A DNA stretch of 64,000 nt from Dactylellina haptotyla (taxonomy: Eukaryota; Ascomycota; Orbiliomycetes; Orbiliales; Orbiliaceae). Shown piece by piece: positions 55,930 to 64,000 of the stretch. Under the pieces are notes generated by a model. That model saw only the letters and a program-made list of their open reading frames with translations. It was not told where the DNA came from and made no database searches. The DNA lies in contig CM062382.1 of assembly GCA_031310005.1 (NCBI GenBank), positions 3,534,001-3,598,000 of the forward strand, given 5' to 3'. Both the position numbers and the translations under genes were made by a program. Within the stretch, counting starts at the first letter, position 1. Every line of letters starts with the position of its first letter.

Positions 55930-57231
55930 ATGAAAACACAATTATTCCTAATCGCATCTGGCGCGATAGGTGCGGCGCTAGCACAGCAAACTGCTTGGGG
56001 ACAATGCGGCGGAATCGGCTGGACCGGCCCAACCACTTGCGTCTCTACATACACTTGTGTCAGCCAGAATCCGTACTACTCCCAATGCATACCAGGAAAT
56101 GGGCCAACCACCGCTGCCGCGACCACGTCGTCTCGCATGACCCCAACGGCTTCCCAGACCACAGTGGTCACCACGAGGACGACAACATCGACAACAAGCG
56201 CGACGCCGGCGTCTAGTACCCCGATTAAATACTGGTTTGTTTTGTACGTCATCTCGCAGCTAGCTTACCTCTTCCCTCAATAACCCACGAAGACCGTACC
56301 TAATCCGCCTGTACGGCATATTTCAGTGGAGATTCATACACAGATACAGGATTCAACGCGTACGGAACGCAACCTTCGATGAGTAACCCACTGGGCAATC
56401 CTAACTTTCCAGGAAACACTCTTTCCGGAGGAGCAAACTATGTCGGCCTTACCATCACTACCTATAAGAAAAACACTTTATTTGCTTACTGCCTTGGTAT
56501 CAGTGGTATGTAAAACAGGAGGAGTGCTTCTACACTGGCTACAAGGTATAACACTAACAGGATTCAGGTGCTACTGTCGATCCGTCACTTGTTAAACCAG
56601 TCCAAGGCAAGGCGCTGGATGTTGAAATGAGCACTTTCACTTCCCAATACGCCAGTAAAAGCTTGATCCCGTGGACCAGCACGGATACCGTATTCTCGTT
56701 TTTCTTGGGCATCAACGATATCACCCAGAGCTTGGCGCGATCGGATATGAATACTTATACGGATAAAATCCTTACCTCTCTGATGAATCAAGCCAACGTA
56801 CTATACGGCTACGGCGCACGAAAGTTCATGTTCATCAATGTGCCACCTTGCGAGAGACTTCCTGGAATTTATGGAAACCAGGCAGCTAAAACAAACACAA
56901 TTCTATGGAACTCGAGGCTGACGACTTTTGTCAACAATTTCAAGAATTCGCATTCTGGAGTGAGTCCCCAAGTTTAGCTACCCCACAAGCTTTATATCAG
57001 TGCAGCAGGTAGCTAATGCCCTGACAGGTGTCAGTCGTCGTGTACGACACATGGTCCGATTTTAACACCGTTCTTAACAACCCGACCGCGTATGGACTCA
57101 ATTCCAATGTCCAAACTTATAGCACTTCTCAATCATACTTTTGGCGCGATGCTTATCATCCTAACGTTAAAATGCATGATATCATGGCGCAAAAGATCTC
57201 GGCGCTATGGCAATCCGCAGGTTGGTGGTAA
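55930..57231 (+). CDS. CBM1-linked SGNH acetylesterase (CE16)
   Basis: Four exons: 55930-56243, 56327-56505, 56568-56959 and 57028-57231; 362 residues. A signal peptide (to Ala18) is followed by a fungal cellulose-binding module CBM1 (about 20-54, [15 protein letters not shown] and [13 protein letters not shown]), a Thr/Ser linker (57-98) and an SGNH-hydrolase domain. The first intron uses GTACGT so that [15 protein letters not shown] is restored, with Ser108 as nucleophile. GIND carries the Asn of block III, and RDAYHP near the end gives the Asp and His. CE16 enzymes remove acetyl groups from xylo- and other oligosaccharides during plant cell-wall breakdown; the CBM1 targets it to cellulose. 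Sequence and architecture agree well. Confidence 0.92.
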
Positions 57232-58389
57232 GAGTTGAAGATATTGTAGAAGGATTTTTATGTCTGAGTTAGACAGACTTTATTTTCTTCTACCCTATAT
57301 AAAGGGATTTTATATATCAGTTAAATAAACACTTACCAATCTCTTATCCAACTATTTATAAATAAATGGTATTAAAATAAAGATTCTAAAAGAATTTTTA
57401 TCCATAATGTGAGAATGCAAATTGGCCCCTGGAGGGAATCAGTACCAAACCACTGCGCACCGTGCAGCCACAACCTACCATACAACCCAAAGCGTTGTAC
57501 ATGTACATGTACAAAGCAATACTGATAAAAAATTATGATTTAGATATAAATTAATGGTTAGAAGCACATAAGAAGTGAAACGAGATTCTTCATAATTACT
57601 GTTACGGACGGGGTATTCTATGAGTAGGCCGTGCACACGTTATCTCTTTGTACGAAGTATGTTGTCGTCTGTCACAGTCAGGTGGAGATATGTATATATG
57701 TATAAGAGGACGGTCTTAGGAAATAGCTGAATTGATGAAATAGTAATATCTATATAACTTCTATCTAACCAATTACGAAATTAGAACCAGGTGCCACTCC
57801 CGATTAAATTACCGGTTAGGAGTTACAAGGTAAGAAGAACCCCCCAATGTTTAATTTTCATTCCTCTGGGTAATTCGTTCAAGATATCCTTAGCGTGACC
57901 GTACAGAATATTCCTAACAGGGGTGGATAAGTCCGAACTCAAGATAAGAAAAGAATGTCAGTATGATCGTCACACTCGTCAATAGTTTTTATACCTAGTT
58001 AACCCGACAAAATACGCTATATTATCGTGATAGGATTCCAACAGCTAAGAAATTTTTTGTGTTGATATACCTAAGCGCTAGGTACGATGTGAAAGGAGTG
58101 TCGCACATAGGTAAAAGAAAAAGTAGTAAATCAACGGAATTCAACGGCGACGTATATCTGGATCGGGTAATGCCCTGGCGGGCTGTGGAATAGTAAACAC
58201 TAACGTTGTAACGTTAAGAATTTAGCACATAACCTACAGGATTCGATTCTACTATGCAGCGTATCTATTTGTATTGACTTTCAAATAGAGAATATTTTAT
58301 AATTATTAAACTAAACCGATGCTCGTTCGGGAAAGTCTGTTCTACCCCGCCGACATTACTTCTAAGCTATGTAACTGATGCTGCTTTGG
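57232..58389. other. convergent intergenic spacer
   Basis: AT-rich 3' flanks of the CE16 gene and the Thr-rich gene. Apart from a 20-base palindrome at 57495-57514, nothing recognised. Confidence 0.5.
57495..57514. repeat. 20-base perfect palindrome
   Basis: Inverted repeat with half-site TTGTACATGT and no spacer. It can form a short cruciform or serve as a dimeric binding site. It lies about 260 bases after the CE16 stop codon. Confidence 0.85.
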
Positions 58390-59655
58390 TTACCAACTAG
58401 TTATAAACCATTGGAACTGCCACCTTGGACAACTTAGGCCGTTGCTGACAATGGCCTCCATATCTTTAATCGTCTCAATCATCTTGTACCCGCGTTTATG
58501 GCACTGAGCGGGTGCATCCGAGGCCGCAATGATGAGGTCGCATTGGGCCCAAAACTCGGGGCACGGTTCAGGGAATTCAGGAACACGTTGACAACCCAGT
58601 TCTCCCCACCAAGTCAGGGCACGCCATATGCTACCGATGCATACTCCCCCTTCATCATAGGTGTGACAAGCTGCGCAACAGTCATAAGAGGTTCCATTGA
58701 ACAAAGTGGTTTTGATGGTTTCACCTGGGTCGGGACCGGCATCAACTACTGTCCAGTGTCTTCTGAATTCAGGCGGCGGGCTTCTATTCTTGATATCACA
58801 AGATTCGTAGAAGGTGGGGACGGGAAGATTTGTTGTAACTGTGGACAGCCAAGTTGTAGCCTGGGTATATGAAGTTAAAGTCTTCGAAAACGTGGTACTC
58901 GCGAACACGACCCTGGGTTTGGTGGTCGTAATTCTTGTAATCTTCGTAATGGTTGTGGTGGTGGTTAAAATGGGTGGTAAAACTGTCTTCGTTGACACAA
59001 TCGTTTTAGCAGTGGTTGTGGCTGCCTTTATTGTCGGCCTCCAAAGATCACTCGTGCCGGTTTTTGTAATTAAAGTTTTGGTGCATGTTACTGCCGACAC
59101 GTATTTCTGCTCCGGTTTTGGCTCAGGCTCTGCGCTGCGGCGGCGGCGACCGCCTTCCCACCACGGGGGAGGCTCTGGTTCAAACCATATCCCATCATTG
59201 ACGGGGTCATCTACTATAGCTATGAATCCCGAGGGGGCTGGAACAGTAACGGATGGGGTGGTGATGGTTACAGTTGATTCCGGTAAAGTTATGGTTGTAG
59301 TAGTGCTGGTGGTTGTATATATAAGTGTTCGGGTGTACGTGGTGCTTCCAATATATACTGTGATCAGACTCGTGGTACTCGTAGTCTGCAGAATAGTGGA
59401 GTATCTTTGGGATGTAACAGTTCTAGTTACTTTGACAGTTCGTGTGGATCTCGGTTTGAAAATAGTTTTCCATCGTACAACCGTATACGGCACGGTTTTG
59501 TGGATTGTTTTTGTAACTTTATACACGTTCTTTGGTGGAGTGTCACAGTAACGGCTGGCGCATGTTTGTGTTGTAATTATAGTGCGCGCGTCGACAAGTA
59601 ATACGAATGCGACGAAAGCAGCAAGCAGGAGACTAAAGCGGGAGGAAGCGAACAT
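58390..59655 (-). CDS. secreted Thr-rich protein with Kex2-like site and Cys-rich C-terminus
   Basis: 421 residues from the ATG at 59655, chosen because it begins a clear signal peptide (MFASSRFSLLLAAFVAFVLLV). A second ATG at 59676 would add 7 residues. Residues 25-150 are a beta-rich, Thr/Val stalk (TVTxxxxTTT pattern). A Trp/Pro-rich stretch and a tetrabasic GGRRRRSAEP site (about 170) follow, fitting Kex2-type processing, then a second Thr-rich stalk (about 185-280). The C-terminal 130 residues are Cys-rich (SYDCCAACHTYDEGG, GELGCQRVPEFPEPC, QCHKRGY) and probably disulfide-bonded. Family not recognised; a cell-wall or adhesion role is inferred from composition and from the adjacent GLEYA gene. 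Confidence 0.75.
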   Translation of the reverse strand: MFASSRFSLLLAAFVAFVLLVDARTIITTQTCASRYCDTPPKNVYKVTKTIHKTVPYTVVRWKTIFKPRSTRTVKVTRTVTSQRYSTILQTTSTTSLITVYIGSTTYTRTLIYTTTSTTTTITLPESTVTITTPSVTVPAPSGFIAIVDDPVNDGIWFEPEPPPWWEGGRRRRSAEPEPKPEQKYVSAVTCTKTLITKTGTSDLWRPTIKAATTTAKTIVSTKTVLPPILTTTTTITKITRITTTKPRVVFASTTFSKTLTSYTQATTWLSTVTTNLPVPTFYESCDIKNRSPPPEFRRHWTVVDAGPDPGETIKTTLFNGTSYDCCAACHTYDEGGVCIGSIWRALTWWGELGCQRVPEFPEPCPEFWAQCDLIIAASDAPAQCHKRGYKMIETIKDMEAIVSNGLSCPRWQFQWFITSW

Positions 59656-61555
59656 GATTGACGAGACATCACGCATCGAGAAGGCGATGGGCTGAAGAAA
59701 CAATTACTGGGGGAGCATGGTTCCCCTCCTGCGGTTTTAACGATTTGGGGTGCCAGCATGCCACGAGGGGAAACACAATTTACGAGAAAGGGGCCAGTGC
59801 AGGTGACCCAAAAGTAATGTAACCGAATTTGGAGAACCCTAGTACTTTTCTGAGAATATTTCTTGGCAGATATAACTCTTGTGTGACGGCGAGAAAGCAA
59901 CGAAGAGAAATGAATAGAATATGTGACTCTGGGGCTCTTGCTATTCAATCAGCAGTCTAATTAGTCAGATAAACTGCTTACTAGTTATAGGTAGCGAATT
60001 ATTATATTACAGCTGTTCGAAATATAAACCATACGGGGTTGAAAACGTAGCATGAGCTTGGGAGCGCCATACATCCCAAAGAACTCAGCCACAAATCCCC
60101 AAGAAACACAATCTAAAGTAACAGTTCTTAACTATTGAATAGCCCCATATATCTGACTATCTTTATATGAACCTAAATAATATGCTAGTTATGAAATTTG
60201 TTTCTTTTTTTCTAATTTTCTTACACATCAATTCCCATTGAGCTCGAAAGCGGGCCTTTAGTTGACTACGCAATTACTGTCCGTTCACCCCGAGGCTCGC
60301 TTTAGTACTTGAATACCAGAACGTAGAAATATACTCTCCAGCTGTATTGATAGATTTGAGGCATCCATTGAATTTCGGGACTACACTAGGCTTGCAACGC
60401 TGGCAACGAGACTACTTTCAACATATTTATTTTGGTTCCGGTTTTGAGACTAGCATCTCTTACGATGTGGTTGATCACATTGACACACATTCCAGTCCCA
60501 CACCTTGTACGTCAACACACATGCCCGAGGCCAAGTTGGCTGCTCAGTCTCGTAACCAGACTTGTGTTGTGCCGAGCACCAAAAAATAGTAAAATCTCAG
60601 TCTCGAACCCAAACCAAAATACAACAGTGTTTGCGTTGCTTACTGTCAATCTTCTGATGAAATCAGTCGCGGCACTCATGATGAAATCATCTCGAAGAGA
60701 CAGAATAACTATCGAAAAAACAACATTCCAGAGCTTGCATCTTTATATAAGCCCCTTGAGACTGCGAACATGGCATAGGGATAAATTTTGACCGATATCT
60801 TCCGTATGTTGCTATAGCATTCTTATTCATTGGCTTCACTTTAACTTACATAGTTTTGTGACAAAGAGGCTGGGAGTGGAGAGAGTTCCTACGTTGCACA
60901 AGCAGCCTGATCGCACTCGCATTGCCGCGTTGCAACACTTTAGTGTGTGGCTCCTTGGATATGTACGAAGTCGCAGTCGGACGCATGGCTCTCTCAATCT
61001 CGCTAACTAAACAGTGCATCGAGTTCGGGCTTTCTTGCATAAACTGAGCTATATCGAAGGCCTATTTTTTGCACCGAGTTCGCCAGCACCTCTGAAAATC
61101 TCCAATCATACCGAAGGGACTCGTCACTCCCCACAGTGCCCAACCTCTCATTCGCAGTAACCAGGCCTGAAATGTTGTGGCGTTGATGCGAGTTCGATAT
61201 TATCACTTGGGTATTAATTCCCGCTCTACTTTTCTTCAGAGTCGACGGCTGGGTTACACCAGGATTCAGGTCAACAAATTTGCGAGGGTTCAGAGCTTCG
61301 ATAACAAGGTTTAAAGCGGAGTTAAGGGGCGCCACCAATTAATCTTTCGCCATCAATTAACGCGGATTGGCTGCTACGGCTTGGCAACGATATTTACCGG
61401 TTGCGGGCTTGAGACTTCAAACGAGTTTCTCAGCCCTAGTGCTGGTTCTCAGCAGTTTCTTGAACCAAATAGAGAATCTAAAGTCAAGTTGTTGAATCTA
61501 AAGAACCGTATCTAACTTAGTGGGAAATACCACACTTTCATAGTGATGGCACGCC
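59656..61555. other. head-to-head promoter region of two surface-protein genes
   Basis: About 2 kb between the divergent Thr-rich gene and the GLEYA gene. A minus ORF at 61003-61338 (111 codons) looks somewhat protein-like but shows no domain and has no supported start. No repeat recognised. Confidence 0.45.
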
Positions 61556-61562
61556 TATAAAA
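61556..61562 (+). promoter_or_regulatory. TATA box of the GLEYA adhesin gene
   Basis: TATAAAA followed by AGGG, 109 bases before the ATG at 61665. Confidence 0.55.
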
Positions 61563-61664
61563 AGGGCCGGATTCCTGGTATTTTAAGTTCTTGTGGTTAT
61601 AACAAAGTTGAGACAGAGGTAAAATCTTCTGGTTGTATGAAGCATCTTTGTATATTCTAATACA

Positions 61665-63821
61665 ATGCTCGCCAGCCAAAAACTTTTCTACCTCGCCACC
61701 TGCATCGGTGCGCATTTTGGAGGTACTTTGGCAGCTGCATGCCCCCCACCTATGTCGAGTTGCATTCCAATTACGGCGGATGCAGCCCAGTCCCTTTTTT
61801 GTCATGGTTTTTTCAGTAGGTCCGATAGTTCTGAATAACTTATTGTATCCGTAGCACTAAATATACTTTGGGTCTTTTGCGCAGCTTCCAATTCGATTCC
61901 AACCTCAACTTGTAGCACTACTGTCACCGCACCGACTCCCGTCACCACCGTCTCCGTTACGAAGATAGTATCATCTACAGTGACGCTTACGACTACCTTA
62001 TCTGTTTTTTATACGGGACCGGCTTCTACAGTTACTGTCCCGGTGACAACAACTAAAATATCAACATCGACTACGCGCTTAACGAATACCAACATTGTTA
62101 CTAGTCTGACAGTTATAACATCTGGGTAAGAACCACCGGGTTTCATATATAGGGCGTTGACAATGTTTATATTAAAGTACGTCAGCTAACGCATGTAAAG
62201 AATTGATACAACCACTTATGCTGTAACCGTAACGACAACAAGCTATACAAATGCTGATACTCTTCTTAAACGTAAAGCGAGACGGGCTACCTCACTTCCA
62301 GCTGGGTGCGATTGCTTTACAGCAAAGTCACAAACGTTGACCAAGACGCCCGCAACTTCAACCACTAGAGTAACTGCTACAATCACAACATGGAAAACTG
62401 CTACCAGAACTTCTCGTACGACAATAACGATCCATCCAGCCGACTTTACAACCACAAAAATCGTTGCTACAGTCATAGTCACCAGCATCAAAACGATTAT
62501 CAGTTCGAGGACGGTCACGCTACATTCAACAACCGTTATCCCAGCTACAACTGTCACATTTACTTTAACAACCACGACCACTATTAAGACCACACCACCA
62601 ACCCCTGATATCTCGTGCGGAAATCTTGGTATCGAAGTTGGTATCTATGACAACCCGTATGATGCTGACGAGACAACCGGGGATCCAAATTTTGATCCGG
62701 ATTATTTCAAGGCTTCAACGCCTTATGATACTAGATCGGGCATTCAAATGCTTGGTCTTCAGACACCGGGCGAGAGACATAATCCTCATAGCTTCACCTT
62801 CCCTCTGGATGGCGATTTTGTGTTGAACTATCGCGGGTATCTTTACGCCCCGTTTACTGGCACCTACACCATCAATATTCTGAACCAGAATAATTACGTT
62901 GCGTTTTGGATTGGCTCCAAAGCTCTGACGGCATGGGATAAAGAGAACGCAGACATAATCTTCCACTGGGGCCCAGGTCTGAAAACCGATACTATTCATA
63001 CCTATTTGATTGCAGGGAGCTATACTCCTTTCCGTTTTCTACTTGGCAGCTATACTAGCGATGCATCATTCATCCTGGAGATTCTAAATCTGGAGAATGG
63101 CAATTTTCTTTCGTTCGTCGAATATCAACTTATCTCCGATTATATTGTTTCGTCTTCCTGTGACGGAGCCACCCCACCATTTCCCGCTTTTGGAAGCGAA
63201 CACACAATCCCAAGTGTTCCAGATACCTCCTGCAATAATGCAGGGTTTAGCGTGGGTATCTACGACGATCCATACATCGAGAACCCGGAGTCTGATGACT
63301 ATGCGAGCTTTGTTCCGGAGTTCTTCAAGACTCAGATACCATTTTCTACCACACAGACTACATATATGGGGATTGTGAACGCGGGCGACCAACATACCCC
63401 ATATGGCTTTCACCCAAACTCACCTGGGAATTATGTGCTCAATTACAGAGGCTATTTCTACGCTCCCGAGAGTAGGGTTTACACTTTCAAGCTTTATAAC
63501 GGTGATAACTGGGCGGGTATCTGGACGACTAACGCGCTCGAGGGTTGGACGAGGGGCAATGCTAATGCGACTACCATTTGGAATCCGTCGACAATGTTCT
63601 CCACATCTGGCCAGATTCAAGTTCCACTCGCCAAAGGAGCTTATTTTCCGATCAGGCTTATGTTAGGCAGTTATGGTGGTGGTGTGCAATATCGGTTTGA
63701 CATTTGGGATGACCTCACATCTACTTACTATTTGACGTATGGGACTTCGTCGGCGTACCTTGTTTCTCAGTCGTGTAGCGGTATCACGCTACCGTACCCC
63801 GCATTCGGCCAGGAGGCGTGA
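61665..63821 (+). CDS. adhesin-like secreted protein with two GLEYA (PA14-type) domains
   Basis: Three exons: 61665-61806, 61885-62125 and 62201-63821; 667 residues. A signal peptide (about 1-26, LASQKLFYLATCIGAHFGG) is followed by a short Cys/Pro segment, a long Thr-rich stalk (50-260) containing a multibasic KRKARR (151-156, Kex2-like), and two tandem domains of about 190 residues. Domain 1 starts at about 266 (CGNLGIEVGIYDNPY) and domain 2 at about 473 (CNNAGFSVGIYDDPY). Both contain NYRGYxYAP and LLGSY/MLGSY-type strands of the GLEYA family (PF10528), a lectin-like adhesin fold. No GPI signal follows the second domain, so the stalk is N-terminal and the protein may be soluble or wall-linked. 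Confidence 0.88.
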
Positions 63822-64000
63822 AATACAGTAATAATTGAAAAGCTCAGCTTATCTTTCAAGATTTCTACTCAATCTGCCAGCATCGTGTTTTATTTTATCG
63901 GCTCCCTTATAAAATCCGTTTAATAGGAAATAATACAATGTAATTGAGTGCAATTGTCTGCTTAGAAAATACTATTTGAACGAAACAATAAAGGTATGCA

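Noticed and set aside
58814-59551. 245-codon plus-strand ORF rich in Val
   Set aside because: Antisense of the Thr-rich stalk (ACN codons read in reverse give Val/Gly); no independent support.
60347-60589. Small Cys-containing plus ORF between the two surface-protein genes
   Set aside because: No signal peptide, no supported splice partners and no domain.
1-64000. CRISPR arrays, intact transposons, LTR elements, rRNA or tRNA genes
   Set aside because: None seen: no regularly spaced repeats, no transposase, integrase or reverse transcriptase motifs, no RNA gene consensus.

Overview
The window looks like nuclear DNA of a filamentous ascomycete (Pezizomycotina; Leotiomycetes would fit, but the sequence alone does not prove it). 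Reasons: short GT-AG introns of about 45-110 bases, genes in both orientations with 0.3-3.6 kb spacers, and typical mould families (CBM1-CE16 acetylesterase, GLEYA adhesin, fungal tyrosinase, Ecm33-like protein, wax-synthase-like acyltransferase, DUF6987/LEA protein). No rRNA, tRNA, CRISPR array or intact transposon was recognised. Exon coordinates were worked out by hand from splice signals, reading phase and family conservation.

Layout. 0-12 kb: the 3' part of an MFS exporter, an F-box protein with several SUMO-interacting-like motifs, a 3.6 kb gene-poor stretch, a TIM-barrel (Tm-1 C-half-like) enzyme, and a WD40 protein. 12.8-20 kb: a locus of small proteins. Three of them (A, B, C) share one amphipathic beta module (RLDLNLxIEV...RIHGDLxLALL), interleaved with a DUF6987/LEA-type protein and an unrecognised 199-residue protein preceded by two uORFs. 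20-29 kb: secreted type-B carboxylesterase, seven-exon GABA/choline-type amino-acid permease, and an unknown secreted protein. 30-35 kb: UDP-glycosyltransferase, UPF0261 (Tm-1 N-half-like) protein, and a 16-cysteine secreted protein. 38-47 kb: secreted tyrosinase, wax-synthase-like MBOAT, SDR, and a membrane-anchored Ecm33-like protein. 48-64 kb: M13 metallopeptidase, matrixin-like protein, a decayed second tyrosinase, a CBM1-CE16 acetylesterase, and a head-to-head pair of Thr-rich surface proteins, one with two GLEYA domains.

How the genes fit together. Many products are secreted or at the cell surface (esterases, tyrosinase, adhesin, Cys-rich protein, Ecm33-like, Thr-rich proteins), so much of the window looks like an environment- or host-facing accessory region. 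The points most worth following are the repeated beta module at 12.8-19.9 kb, the F-box protein with tandem SIM-like motifs (a possible SCF-type SUMO-targeted ligase), the two halves of a Tm-1-like protein encoded 23 kb apart, and the tyrosinase relic found inside an apparently empty region.
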